Of a stretch of 64,000 nucleotides of DNA, positions 36,842 to 48,060 are shown piece after piece. Within the stretch, counting starts at the first letter, position 1; each line of letters begins with the position of its first letter. The notes under the pieces were generated by a model. The model saw nothing but the letters and a program-made list of their open reading frames with translations, made no database searches and was not told where the DNA came from. Position numbers and translations under genes: made by a program. Source of the DNA: Nocardia sp. XZ_19_385 (lineage in GTDB: Bacteria > Actinomycetota > Actinomycetes > Mycobacteriales > Mycobacteriaceae); contig NZ_JACVEE010000002.1 of assembly GCF_015355755.1 (NCBI RefSeq), forward strand, positions 1,488,001 through 1,552,000, read 5' to 3'.

Positions 36842-37600
36842 ATGGGGCAGAATCTGGCTGTGTTGTTTGACGAGGGCGGGGCCGGGGTGCCGATCCTGCT
36901 GCTGCATGGGTTGATGGGTAGTGCGCGGACCTGGGGGGATCACCTGGATTGGTTGCGCGGGTATGGGCACGTGTACACCTTCGACGCGGCTGGGCACGGG
37001 CGCCCCGCGCCTGCGGAGCTGACCACCGAGGCGTTCGTGACCGACCTGACGGCGGCCACCGCGAGCATCGCCGAACCGATGGTTGTCGTCGGGCATTCGA
37101 TGGGCGGGCTGCACGGCTGGGTCTTCGCCGCGCAGCATCCCGAACGGGTCCGTGCGCTGGTGGTCGAGGACATCGCTCCGGATTTCCAGGGCCGCACCGC
37201 CGCCCACTGGGCCGCCATGATCGAAGCCTGGCCGCAGCCGTTCCCGGACGCGGACGCGGTGCTGGAATTCTTCGGCCCGGTCGCCGGCCGCTACTTCCTG
37301 AACTCCTTCGAGCACGGCCCCGACGGCTACCGGCTGCACGGCTCGGTCGGCACCTTCCGCGATATCTCCGAGGAGTGGGGGACCCGCGATTTCTGGACCG
37401 AATGGCGCGCGGTGCGTGCGCCGACGCTACTTCTCGAAGGCGAATTCACCATCACGCCACCGGGGCAGATGCGGGAGATGGCCGCCACCAATTCGAATGC
37501 GACCTACGCCTTGATCCCCGACGCCGGACACCTCGTCCACGACGATCAGCCCGCGGTCTACCGCGCCCAGGTCGAGGCCTTTCTGAACCGGGTGCTCTAG
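36842..37600 (+). CDS. Alpha/beta hydrolase
   Basis: A 252-residue esterase-like hydrolase. The oxyanion HG motif lies in LLLHGLMGSAR, nucleophile Ser86 in VGHSMGG, and catalytic His230 in DAGHLVHD; the acidic member is probably near residue 200. Corresponds to Rv3591c. The substrate is unknown. The TAG stop is part of a CTAG shared with the convergent mutY stop on the other strand. Confidence 0.9.
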   Translation: MGQNLAVLFDEGGAGVPILLLHGLMGSARTWGDHLDWLRGYGHVYTFDAAGHGRPAPAELTTEAFVTDLTAATASIAEPMVVVGHSMGGLHGWVFAAQHPERVRALVVEDIAPDFQGRTAAHWAAMIEAWPQPFPDADAVLEFFGPVAGRYFLNSFEHGPDGYRLHGSVGTFRDISEEWGTRDFWTEWRAVRAPTLLLEGEFTITPPGQMREMAATNSNATYALIPDAGHLVHDDQPAVYRAQVEAFLNRVL

Positions 37601-38472
37601 ACCGGGCTGCCTTCGCCGGCCAGCGCGAACAACCCGTCCGCGGTCTGCTCGATCAGCCCGTCGACGAGCAACGAATCCAGCGCCCGATCCCGCTGTCCCG
37701 GATCGCGAGTCCACGCGAGGTCCAAGCGCACCCGCTCGACCGGCCCACTCGAATCCCGCAGCACGTCCAGCAACCGTCCCCGGGCTTGCCGGTCGGTGCC
37801 CTCGTACTTCTGCACCCGGCGAACGACGTCCGAGGCGGGCCGCCCGGCCTCGACCCAGGCGCAGCGCGGCAGCGGGCACCCCGAGCACTCGGGACTACGC
37901 GCCGTGCACACCGTCGCGCCGAGCTCCATCAGCGCGGCGGAGAACTTCGCGGCCCGGTCGATCTCCACCGGCAGCAGCGCCTCGGTCTCGGGCAGGTCGC
38001 GCGAGGCGGGATTCCCGGCCTCCGCCCGCCCGTGCACCGCCCGCGCCACCACTCGGCGGACATTGGTGTCCACCACCGGGACTCGCTGTCCATAGGCGAA
38101 GCAGGCCACCGCGCGGGCGGTGTACGCCCCGATTCCCGGCAACCCGAGCAGCACGTCCACATCGGCCGGCACTTCGTCGCCGTGCTCGGCGGCGAGCACC
38201 CGCGCGCATTCGTGCAGTCGCAGCGCCCGGCGCGGATAACCCAGCTTGCCCCAGGCCCGCAGCACCTCGGCCTGCGACGAGGCCGCCATCGCCGACGGCA
38301 CCGGCCACCGGGCCACCCACTCCAGCCAGATCGGCTGCACCCGCACCACCGGCGTCTGCTGCAGCATGATCTCGCTCATCAGGATCTGCCAGGCCGTGAC
38401 GCCGGGCCGCCGCCACGGAAGGTCGCGCGCGGACTCGGAGTACCAATCGAGCAACACCTCAGCGTCGATCAC
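37597..38472 (-). CDS. mutY: A/G-specific adenine DNA glycosylase
   Basis: A 291-residue glycosylase that removes adenine opposite 8-oxoguanine. The active-site helix is SEIMLQQTPV (Glu), the HhH motif is LLGLPGIGAYTARAV with catalytic Asp in VVDTNVRRV, and the iron-sulfur cysteines follow C-x6-C-x2-C-x4-C (CTARSPECSGCPLPRC). A short C-terminal domain replaces the NUDIX-like one of longer MutYs, as in mycobacteria (Rv3589). The GTG at 38472 is the best start seen. Confidence 0.93.
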   Translation of the reverse strand: MIDAEVLLDWYSESARDLPWRRPGVTAWQILMSEIMLQQTPVVRVQPIWLEWVARWPVPSAMAASSQAEVLRAWGKLGYPRRALRLHECARVLAAEHGDEVPADVDVLLGLPGIGAYTARAVACFAYGQRVPVVDTNVRRVVARAVHGRAEAGNPASRDLPETEALLPVEIDRAAKFSAALMELGATVCTARSPECSGCPLPRCAWVEAGRPASDVVRRVQKYEGTDRQARGRLLDVLRDSSGPVERVRLDLAWTRDPGQRDRALDSLLVDGLIEQTADGLFALAGEGSPV

Positions 38473-38568
38473 TTCACCATCCCTGCCGCCCCGCGGCGAG
38501 TCGATATTTGCCGTGCCGTAACGCGACGGACTCGCTGGTAACCCGTTCCCTTGTGCACAATGAACGGT

Positions 38569-39192
38569 ATGCCTGATTCCAATCCGATCAGTGCCTGGAA
38601 GTCCCTGCGCGAAGGCAACGAGCGTTTCGTAAGCGACACGCTGCTGCATCCTAGCCAAGGGGCTGCCGACCGGGCGAAACTTGTCGACGGCCAGCACCCC
38701 TCCGCGATCCTGTTCGGCTGCGGCGATTCCCGCGTAGCCGCCGAGCTGATCTTCGATCAGGGCCTCGGTGACATGTTCGTGGTGCGCACCGCCGGCCATG
38801 TGGTGGACAGTTCCGTACTCGGCTCGATCGAGTACGGCGTACAAGTGCTGAACGTGCCGCTGATCGTGGTGCTCGGCCACGACAGCTGCGGCGCGGTGAA
38901 GGCGACCATCGACGCCCTCGACGGCGGCGAGGTACCCGGCGGGTTCATTCGCAGCGTGGTCGAGAAGGTCACGCCGTCGATCCTGATCGGCCGCCGCGAA
39001 GGCCTCGCCACGGTGGACGAACTGGAAGCCCGCCACGTGGAAGAAACCGCCCGGCTGCTGACCCAGCGGTCGATGATCATCTCCAACCGGGTCGCGACCG
39101 GTGAACTCGCGATCGCCTGTGTCACCTACAAACTCGCCGAAGGCAAGGTCAACCTGCACCGAGTGGTCGGCAATATCGGCGAATCGGCCTGA
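38569..39192 (+). CDS. canB: Beta-carbonic anhydrase
   Basis: A 207-residue zinc enzyme interconverting CO2 and bicarbonate. Zinc ligands are Cys51 (FGCGDSR), His104 and Cys107 (LGHDSCGA), with the Asp53-Arg55 dyad intact. AEGKVNLHRVVGNIGE is the conserved end. Corresponds to Rv3588c. Divergent from mutY. Confidence 0.95.
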   Translation: MPDSNPISAWKSLREGNERFVSDTLLHPSQGAADRAKLVDGQHPSAILFGCGDSRVAAELIFDQGLGDMFVVRTAGHVVDSSVLGSIEYGVQVLNVPLIVVLGHDSCGAVKATIDALDGGEVPGGFIRSVVEKVTPSILIGRREGLATVDELEARHVEETARLLTQRSMIISNRVATGELAIACVTYKLAEGKVNLHRVVGNIGESA

Positions 39193-39307
39193 CGCACCCC
39201 TTTTCCGGAGGCGGTCGCCGGATCTTCGCTGACGCGGCAACCGGTCTCGACTCGACACGCCGAGGTCGGAGAGACCGGTTGCCCAGTGCTGCCCTTACCT
39301 TTGAGTA

Positions 39308-39991
39308 GTGCTGGAACCGACTGGACCGCTGCCTCCGGAGATCTACTGGCGTCGTCGCGTTTTCGCTATCGGAATACTGGTCGTCGCGATCGCGGTGGTG
39401 ATCTGGCTCGCGGTGATGATCGCGCGCGGCGGCGGTTCCACCGGCGATCCGAAAGCGGCCGCGGCCAGCGCCACCACCACGACGGAGAAGCAGGCGGGCG
39501 AGACCAAACCCGCCCTCACTCCCGATGCCGCCGTCGCGGGCGCTTCCAGCGCGGCGCCCGGCCCGTCGGCGCCGGCCAGCGGAGCGCCGGTCGCCCAGGG
39601 CCAGTGCCCGGACCAGTCGCTGGCGGTGAAGGTGACGGTGGAGCAGCCCACCTACAAGTCCGGTGAGCAGCCGGTCTTCGGCATCGTGATCACCAATATC
39701 TCCGCCACCGCGTGCTCGCGGGACGTGGGGTCGGGGCTGCAGCAGATTTCGGTGTACTCCCTGGACGGCCAGAAGCGGCTGTGGTCGAGCACCGACTGCT
39801 ACCCGGACGGGCAGCCGGATGTGCGCATGCTGAACCGGGGCGAGCAGGCCGCGTTCCAGGTCACCTGGTCCGGGTCCACCTCGCAGCCCAGTTGCGCGGG
39901 CGCCCGGGTCCCGGTCCAGTCCGGCGCGTATTCGGTTGTGGCGCAGCTCGGTTCGGTGCGCAGCGCGGCTGAGCCGTTCAATATCGCCTGA
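39308..39991 (+). CDS. Membrane-anchored conserved protein (Rv3587c-like)
   Basis: A 227-residue protein. The N-terminal region has EIYWRRRV followed by one membrane helix (about 18-40), then a Thr/Ala/Pro-rich stalk. The extracytoplasmic domain (about 98-225) has four cysteines (QCPDQS, TACSRD, TDCYP, PSCAG) likely forming two disulfides and an immunoglobulin-like strand pattern. Its end is four bases from the radA end, the place where M. tuberculosis has disA. Function unknown. Confidence 0.8.
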   Translation: MLEPTGPLPPEIYWRRRVFAIGILVVAIAVVIWLAVMIARGGGSTGDPKAAAASATTTTEKQAGETKPALTPDAAVAGASSAAPGPSAPASGAPVAQGQCPDQSLAVKVTVEQPTYKSGEQPVFGIVITNISATACSRDVGSGLQQISVYSLDGQKRLWSSTDCYPDGQPDVRMLNRGEQAAFQVTWSGSTSQPSCAGARVPVQSGAYSVVAQLGSVRSAAEPFNIA

Positions 39992-39995
39992 GGTT

Positions 39996-41492
39996 CTAGA
40001 ACGTCGGTTGCTCGTCGAAGACGTCCATGTCGTCCGGCACGGCGGCCAGGCGCGGTCGTTCCTCCACCTGCGGCGTGGCCGCCTTCTGCTTCGGGCGTTC
40101 GTCCTTCTTCGCCGCTTTGCGCTTGCCGCGCGGCAGGCCGGTGACCCGGATGGCCGCGCTCAGATCGGCCACCTCGTGGATCTTGATCTTGGAGCCCTTC
40201 ATCCGCTCGGTGCCCGGCGGCACCACCGCGTCGGTGAAACCGAGCCGCTCGGCCTCGGCCAGGCGGCGGCCGATGCCGGTCACCTTGCGCACCTCGCCCG
40301 CCAATCCGACCTCGCCGAGGATGACCCAGCCGGCGGGCAGCGCCTCCTCCGACACCGCGCTCGCCAAAGCCAGCGCGATCGCCAGATCGGCCGTCGGCTC
40401 CACCAGCCGCATGCCGCCGACGGTAGCCGCGTAGACGTCGTGCTTGCCGATGAAAACCTTGGCGCGGCTCTGCAATACGGCCAGCACCATGGCGACCCGG
40501 TTGTAATCGAGGCCGCTCACCGCACGGCGCGGCTGCGGCTGCTCGGTTTCCACGGTCAGGCCCTGCACCTCGGCCACCAGCGGTCGCTTGCCGTCCATGG
40601 CGACCGTGACCGCGGTGCCCGACACCGACTCGGTCTTGTGGTGCAGGAACAACCCCGACGGGTCGTCCACACAGGAGATGCCGTCCTCGTGCAGCTCGAA
40701 GCAGCCCACCTCGTCGGCGCTGCCGAAACGGTTCTTGATGCCGCGCAGCATGCGCAGCGTCGAGTTCCGGTCGCCCTCGAACTGCAGCACCACGTCGACG
40801 AGGTGCTCCAGCGTGCGCGGGCCCGCCACATTGCCGTCCTTGGTGACGTGCCCGACCAGCAGCACCGCGATCCCGCTCGACTTGGCCAGCGAGGTGAGCG
40901 CGGAGGTCACCGCGCGCACCTGGGTGACGCCGCCGATCACGCCGTCGACCTCCGGCGCCAGCATGGTCTGCACGGAGTCGACGACGAGCAACGTGGGCCG
41001 CACCTGCTCGACATGCCCGAGCAGGATCGAAAGATCGGATTCCGCGGCCAGATACACCCGCTCGTGCACCGCGTTGGTCCGGTCCGCCCGCAGGCGCACC
41101 TGCCCCGCCGATTCCTCCGCGGTGACGTACAGCGCCGTCTCGTCGCGCTGACTGGCCCAGCGGTAGGCCACCTCGAGCAGCAAGGTCGACTTGCCGACTC
41201 CGGGCTCACCGGAGAGCAACACCACCGAACCGGCGACGACACCGCCGCCGAGCACCCGGTCCAGTTCGCTGACTCCGCTCGAACGCGCCTGGGTGACTTT
41301 GGAATTGATCTGCGAGATCGGCGCGGCCGCGGTACTGGGCAGCATGGCGCGCCGCGCGGGACTCGCCGCGGCGGCGGAGATGACCACCTCGTCGACGGTG
41401 CCCCAGGCGCCGCAGTCGGGACACTTGCCCAGCCACTTGGCTACCTCGTGGGAGCAGGCGGAGCACCGGAAGATCGGCTTGGTCTTGGCCAC
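39996..41492 (-). CDS. radA: DNA repair protein RadA
   Basis: A 498-residue RecA-like branch-migration helicase. The C4 zinc finger is FRCSACSHEVAKWLGKCPDC (residues 8-27), Walker A GEPGVGKST is near 100, the KNRFG motif is near 255, and the C-terminal Lon-like domain includes ALASAVSEEALPAGWVILGEVGL. The tail after residue 465 is Lys/Ala-rich. lpqE lies upstream with a terminator between them. In mycobacteria disA lies downstream; here the downstream neighbour is the Rv3587c-like gene. Confidence 0.96.
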   Translation of the reverse strand: MAKTKPIFRCSACSHEVAKWLGKCPDCGAWGTVDEVVISAAAASPARRAMLPSTAAAPISQINSKVTQARSSGVSELDRVLGGGVVAGSVVLLSGEPGVGKSTLLLEVAYRWASQRDETALYVTAEESAGQVRLRADRTNAVHERVYLAAESDLSILLGHVEQVRPTLLVVDSVQTMLAPEVDGVIGGVTQVRAVTSALTSLAKSSGIAVLLVGHVTKDGNVAGPRTLEHLVDVVLQFEGDRNSTLRMLRGIKNRFGSADEVGCFELHEDGISCVDDPSGLFLHHKTESVSGTAVTVAMDGKRPLVAEVQGLTVETEQPQPRRAVSGLDYNRVAMVLAVLQSRAKVFIGKHDVYAATVGGMRLVEPTADLAIALALASAVSEEALPAGWVILGEVGLAGEVRKVTGIGRRLAEAERLGFTDAVVPPGTERMKGSKIKIHEVADLSAAIRVTGLPRGKRKAAKKDERPKQKAATPQVEERPRLAAVPDDMDVFDEQPTF

Positions 41493-41519
41493 ACGCGCAC
41501 CCTACGGAGGCCTACCGAC

Positions 41520-41559
41520 AAAACGAAGGCTGCCGCACCCCGGGGGGTGCGGCAGCCTT
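41520..41559 (-). terminator. Terminator between lpqE and radA
   Basis: A 15-base perfect stem (AAGGCTGCCGCACCC and its complement) with loop CGGG is followed on the reverse strand by CGTTTTG. It ends the lpqE transcript 21 bases after its stop. Confidence 0.9.
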
Positions 41560-41580
41560 GGTGAAGTTCGGTGCGGAGAC

Positions 41581-42264
41581 TCAGTGCCCGCCGCCGCCGT
41601 GGCCCTCTTCGGCGGGGCCGGACTTGTCGGTCACCTTGCGCTCGGCGTCGGCCGCGTCGACCGGCACATCGACAACCACGGTGCCGGCGTTCTTGAAGTT
41701 GAACCGGACCTTGTAGGTGAGGCCGGGGGTGATGTCCTTGGTCAAGCCGGTGATCTCGATCAGCGCCGGGTTGGCCGCGGGGTCGTCGGTGGCCGGCTTG
41801 GCCGTGGTGCTCGGTGCGGCCGTGGTGGTCGGCGTGCCGTGCGAGTCCGCACCGTGTGAATCGGCGGCGTCAGCGGCACCGGCCGGCGCGGTGGCCGTGA
41901 CCACGTTCTGCTGCGGCTTCAGCACGAAGGCGGACTGCCCGGCCGGCGGGGTGATCTTGACCGGGCCCAGGTCGGTGTCGACGCTGGTCAGCTCGTCGGC
42001 GACGGTCTCGCTGATATTGACGATGGACAGCGCGATCAGCGCCTTCTCGCCCTTGACGTTGGTGTAGCCGTTGCCGGGGAAGACGATGTGCACATTGCGC
42101 AGCGCGATCTTCTCGACGTCGGCGCTGTTGCCGTTGACCGCGGCGACCTGGTCGGCGGTCTGCGAGATCTGCCCCGCACTACAGCCGGTCAGCGTCAGCG
42201 CCGCGCTCGCGGCGAGTGCGGCAACCGCGACCATGCGACGGTTCACAGCATTCAGGGCAGTCAC
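41581..42264 (-). CDS. lpqE: Lipoprotein LpqE-like
   Basis: A 227-residue lipoprotein with lipobox LTGC (Cys28). The mature domain (about 45-130) resembles copper-binding PCu_A-like or Rv3584 proteins (NVHIVFPGNGYTNVKGEKALIALSIVNIS). A His-containing linker (ADSHGADSHG) follows. The C-terminal EEGHGGGGH tail could bind metal, which is a guess. It diverges from carD across a 421-base gap. Confidence 0.85.
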   Translation of the reverse strand: MTALNAVNRRMVAVAALAASAALTLTGCSAGQISQTADQVAAVNGNSADVEKIALRNVHIVFPGNGYTNVKGEKALIALSIVNISETVADELTSVDTDLGPVKITPPAGQSAFVLKPQQNVVTATAPAGAADAADSHGADSHGTPTTTAAPSTTAKPATDDPAANPALIEITGLTKDITPGLTYKVRFNFKNAGTVVVDVPVDAADAERKVTDKSGPAEEGHGGGGH

Positions 42265-43174
<910 letters not shown>

Positions 43175-43180
43175 CCTGGG

Positions 43181-43945
43181 ATGAGCAATAACTCTGACAA
43201 CGGCGATGCTGTCGTTGCCTTGGTTCCTGCCGCCGGTCGCGGCGTACGTTTGGGTGAAGCAACACCCAAGGCGTTCGTCGCGGTCGGCGGCACACCTATG
43301 GTCCGGCTCGCTGTCGACGGTCTGATCGCCTCCGGGGCGGTCGACCGGATCATCGTCATGGTCCCTGCCGAATTGGTCGAGGCCGCAGTCGCCCTGCTGC
43401 CGGCCTTCGATCCCGCCGGGGGTTCCAGAGAAACGTCCGCACAGGCAAGTGGCTGTGGAGGTTTTCTCCCGCGCAGCAAAGTGCAGGTCGTGGTCGGCGG
43501 GGCCGAACGCACCGATTCGGTGCGGGCCGGTATCGCCGCCGCACCCGACGCCTCCTATTTCCTGGTCCACGATGCCGCTCGCGCGCTCACTCCGCCCGAG
43601 CTGATCGCCCGGGTTGCCGCCGAGCTGCGCGCGGGGCACCCCGCGGTCGTGCCCGCGCTGCCCGTTGTCGACACGATCAAATCCGTCGACGCGACCGGCA
43701 TCGTGACCGGCACTCCCGATCGATCCGAGCTGCGCGCCATTCAGACACCACAGGGCTTCTCCGCCGAGCTGTTGCGCGCCGCGTACGCACGCGATGTGCA
43801 GACCACCGACGACGCGGGCCTGGTCGAAATGCTCGGCGCCAAGGTCCGCACCATTCCCGGTGACCCGCTGGCCTTCAAGATCACCACCCCGCTGGATCTG
43901 CTGCTGGCCGAGCAGTTGCGGACGACGGGTGTGCGATCGTCGTGA
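43181..43945 (+). CDS. ispD: 2-C-methyl-D-erythritol 4-phosphate cytidylyltransferase
   Basis: Couples CTP and MEP in the non-mevalonate isoprenoid pathway. The 254-residue protein has the CTP-binding [11 protein letters not shown]4-[32 protein letters not shown] and AIQTPQGF. About 20 residues (roughly 76-98, [16 protein letters not shown]) form an insertion after LLPAF compared with shorter homologues. Its TGA overlaps the ispF GTG. Confidence 0.95.
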   Translation: MSNNSDNGDAVVALVPAAGRGVRLGEATPKAFVAVGGTPMVRLAVDGLIASGAVDRIIVMVPAELVEAAVALLPAFDPAGGSRETSAQASGCGGFLPRSKVQVVVGGAERTDSVRAGIAAAPDASYFLVHDAARALTPPELIARVAAELRAGHPAVVPALPVVDTIKSVDATGIVTGTPDRSELRAIQTPQGFSAELLRAAYARDVQTTDDAGLVEMLGAKVRTIPGDPLAFKITTPLDLLLAEQLRTTGVRSS

Positions 43946-44412
43946 ACATGCGAGTGGGTATCGGCAGCGATGTACATCCGATCGAACCGGGCCGTCCGTG
44001 CTGGATGGCCGGGCTGTTATTCGACGGTGAAGACGGCTGCGCCGGGCATTCCGACGGCGATGTTGCAGCGCACGCGCTGTGCGACGCGCTGCTGTCGGCC
44101 GCCGGGCTCGGCGATGTCGGCGCGGTCTTCGGCACCGGCCGGCCGGAGTGGGCGAACGTCTCCGGCGCCGCCATGCTGAAAGAAGTCCGGCGGATCTTGG
44201 ACGAAGCCGGATTCGATGTTGTCAATGCGGCTGTACAGGTAATCGGCAACCGGCCCAAGATCGGTCCGCGCCGTGCCGAGGCCCAAGAAGTGCTCGGCGA
44301 ACTGCTCGGCGCACCGGTTTCGGTGTCCGGGACCACCACCGATGGGCTCGGCCTGACCGGCCGCGGCGAGGGCGTCGCGGCAATTGCCACGGCTTTGCTC
44401 TGTAGCCGCTGA
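43942..44412 (+). CDS. ispF: 2-C-methyl-D-erythritol 2,4-cyclodiphosphate synthase
   Basis: Makes the cyclic diphosphate intermediate of isoprenoid synthesis. The 156-residue protein has zinc ligands in [10 protein letters not shown] (Asp, His) and AGHSDGDV, and the [14 protein letters not shown] end. The GTG at 43942 overlaps the ispD stop; an ATG at 43948 is also in frame. carD-ispD-ispF ordering is the same as Rv3583c-Rv3581c. Confidence 0.95.
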   Translation: MNMRVGIGSDVHPIEPGRPCWMAGLLFDGEDGCAGHSDGDVAAHALCDALLSAAGLGDVGAVFGTGRPEWANVSGAAMLKEVRRILDEAGFDVVNAAVQVIGNRPKIGPRRAEAQEVLGELLGAPVSVSGTTTDGLGLTGRGEGVAAIATALLCSR

Positions 44413-44478
44413 CGCCTACCGCCCGCTCATCCGAGCCGGGCCACGAACACCCTGTTCCACCGACTAGGATCGAATGCC

Positions 44479-45878
<1,400 letters not shown>

Positions 45879-45879
<1 letters not shown>

Positions 45880-46853
45880 TGGCAGGCAACTCACAGCGCA
45901 AAGGGGCAGTTCGCAAGGACGGCACCAAAAAGGGTCAGGTAGCCGGTTCCGGCGGCAAGCACCGGCGCGGGCTCGCGGGCCGCGGCGCGACCCCGCCCGC
46001 GGAGGCGCGCACCAAGCATCCCGCGGCGAAACGCGCTGCCGCCAAGGCGAAGGCCGCGGCCAAGTCCTCGGGCCGTGGCCCGGCCGGTCGCCCGAGCACC
46101 CGCAAGACCGACGACGGGCCCGAGTTGGTGCTCGGCCGCAACCCGGTCGTCGAATGCCTGCGCGCCGGTGTGCCCGCCACCGCGCTGTACGTCGCGGTCG
46201 GCACCGAGAACGACGACCGGCTCACCGAGAGCGTGAAAATCGCCGCGGACGCCGGGATCTCGATCCTGGAGGTGCCGCGCACCGATCTGGATCGGCTCAG
46301 CGCGAACGGCATGCACCAGGGCGTCGCGCTCCAGGTCCCGCCCTACCGCTACGCCCACCCCGACGACCTCGTGGACCGCGTGCGTAGCTCGGCCGAGCCC
46401 GCTCTGCTGGTGGCACTGGACAACATCACCGACCCCCGCAACCTCGGCGCGGTCGTCCGCTCGGTGGCCGCGTTCGGTGGCCAGGGCGTCCTGATCCCGT
46501 CGCGGCGCACCGCCAGCATCACCGCGGTCGCCTGGCGCACCAGCGCCGGCGCGGCGGCCCGCCTCCCCGTCGCTCGCGCCACGAATCTGACTCGCACGCT
46601 GAAGGATTGGGCGTCGAAGGGCTTCCAGATCGTCGGCCTCGACGCCGGTGGCGACACCACCCTGGACACCTTCGACGGCAGCGTGGACACGGTGATCGTG
46701 GTCGGCTCCGAGGGCAAGGGTCTCTCCCGCCTGGTCCGCGAAACCTGCGATTCCATCCTGAGCATCCCGATGGCCGGTCCGGTGGAGTCGCTGAACGCGT
46801 CGGTGGCGGCGGGTGTCGTCCTGTCCGAAGTCGCTCGCCAGCGCCGCATCTGA
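45879..46853 (+). CDS. rlmB: 23S rRNA (guanosine-2'-O-)-methyltransferase RlmB, TrmH/SpoU family
   Basis: A 324-residue SPOUT methyltransferase with a basic Lys/Ala-rich N-terminal extension (1-75), a substrate-binding domain ([12 protein letters not shown]) and the SpoU core: [50 protein letters not shown] (trefoil knot). It is coupled to cysS by TGATG. RlmB-type enzymes methylate the peptidyl-transferase region of 23S rRNA. Confidence 0.92.
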
Positions 46854-46912
46854 TCGCGAATCGGGATACGGCGTTAGGCAGCAAATCGGCGGCGCCACCG
46901 TAGAATTCGGGT

Positions 46913-47191
46913 GTGGTGATACCCGAGGTGCCTATTGGTCAACCGGTTGAGCATCCCCATGCCAACACGGTGCTGTTTCTCGGTGCGGCAAGCATTTTCT
47001 GCTGTGGTGCACTGGGTCCGGTGGCATGGGCGCTGGGCAAGCGCGCGCTCGATCAGATCGAGGCGTCGGGTGGTGCCTTCGGTGGTCGCGCTCAGGTGAT
47101 GATCGGGTACATGCTCGGCATCGTCGGCACCGTTCTCATGGTGATCATGGCGATCCTGTTCATTCTGGTCGCCCTGAGCGGCCGGGCCTGA
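46913..47191 (+). CDS. DUF4190 membrane protein
   Basis: A 92-residue protein with two membrane helices (about 20-40 and 62-88) around GKRALDQIEASGGAFGGRAQVMIGYMLGIVG, the DUF4190 pattern. The start is GTG at 46913. It is a small single gene with no catalytic motif; function unknown. Confidence 0.85.
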   Translation: MVIPEVPIGQPVEHPHANTVLFLGAASIFCCGALGPVAWALGKRALDQIEASGGAFGGRAQVMIGYMLGIVGTVLMVIMAILFILVALSGRA

Positions 47192-47194
47192 GGC

Positions 47195-48004
47195 TCAGTC
47201 CAGTACGGGGCGCTCGGCGCCGGACTTGGTGTCCCAGGCCGGCCATTCCGTGCTGACGCTGCCGGTCCAGTTGGGCTGGCGGCGATCGCGGAAGGCGGCC
47301 ATCGCCTCGCCGCCGTCGATGCTCTTGCCGACATGGGAGTTCAGGTCGGTCTCCAGCTGACCCACCATGGTCGGGCTCATGCCGAGCCCCTCCCACATCA
47401 GCCGCTTGGTCAGCGCTACCGGCAGCGGCGCCGACCCGTTGACGAGGTCGTGCGCCACCGCGAGCGCGGTCGGCAGCACCTCGCCCGCCTCCAGGCAGCT
47501 GTTGGCCAGGCCCATCGCCTTGGCTTCCTCGCCGTCGAAGGTGCGCCCGGTCAGCATGATGTCGGCGGCGTTGGCCATGCCGACCAGCCGGGGGAGCGTC
47601 CAGTGCGCGTACCCGTCGGCGAGGACGCCGCGGCGCACCTGGTTCAGGCCGTAGACCGCGTCGCGGGCCATGTACCGCAGGTCGCACTGCAGCGCCAGCG
47701 CCAGCCCGATGCCGACCGCGTGCCCGTTCACCGCCGCGATGACGGGCTTACGGACCTGCCACGGCGGCGGGTCGATGGTGGCGCTGACCTCGCCGGTGCG
47801 GTTGGACAGGTCCGCGCCCGCGCAGAACGCGGGTGGGGTCCCGGTGATGACCACCGCGCGGATCGCGTCCTCGGCGTCGCAGCGATGTAGCGCGGCGCTC
47901 AGTTCGGCGGCCATCGCCGGAGTGAAGGCGTTCTGCTGGGCGGGCCGGTTGAGCGTGAGCACGGCGATGCCCGCGGAGACATCGACGAGCAGTTCCGAAC
48001 TCAT
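47195..48004 (-). CDS. Crotonase-fold (enoyl-CoA hydratase/isomerase family) protein without the two canonical Glu residues
   Basis: A 269-residue crotonase. LNRPAQQNAFT, FCAGADLS and NGHAVGIG are conserved. At the positions of the two hydratase glutamates there are Ala102 (GIGLALALQCD) and Gln122 (GLNQVRRG). True enoyl-CoA hydration is therefore unlikely; CoA binding and isomerase, lyase or hydrolase chemistry remain possible. The ATG at 48004 follows a weak ribosome site. Convergent with the DUF4190 gene and next to an acyl-CoA dehydrogenase, suggesting a CoA-thioester pathway. Confidence 0.87.
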   Translation of the reverse strand: MSSELLVDVSAGIAVLTLNRPAQQNAFTPAMAAELSAALHRCDAEDAIRAVVITGTPPAFCAGADLSNRTGEVSATIDPPPWQVRKPVIAAVNGHAVGIGLALALQCDLRYMARDAVYGLNQVRRGVLADGYAHWTLPRLVGMANAADIMLTGRTFDGEEAKAMGLANSCLEAGEVLPTALAVAHDLVNGSAPLPVALTKRLMWEGLGMSPTMVGQLETDLNSHVGKSIDGGEAMAAFRDRRQPNWTGSVSTEWPAWDTKSGAERPVLD

Positions 48005-48060
48005 GACACAGCATGGTAGCCGGGCCGGACCGGCCACGACTACGCCTCAGCTGGATCTTT

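Noticed and set aside
36949..38541. A long forward frame running through the alpha/beta hydrolase, mutY and beyond
   Set aside because: It overlaps two well-supported genes in other frames and gives Arg/Pro-rich sequence typical of a frame shadow.
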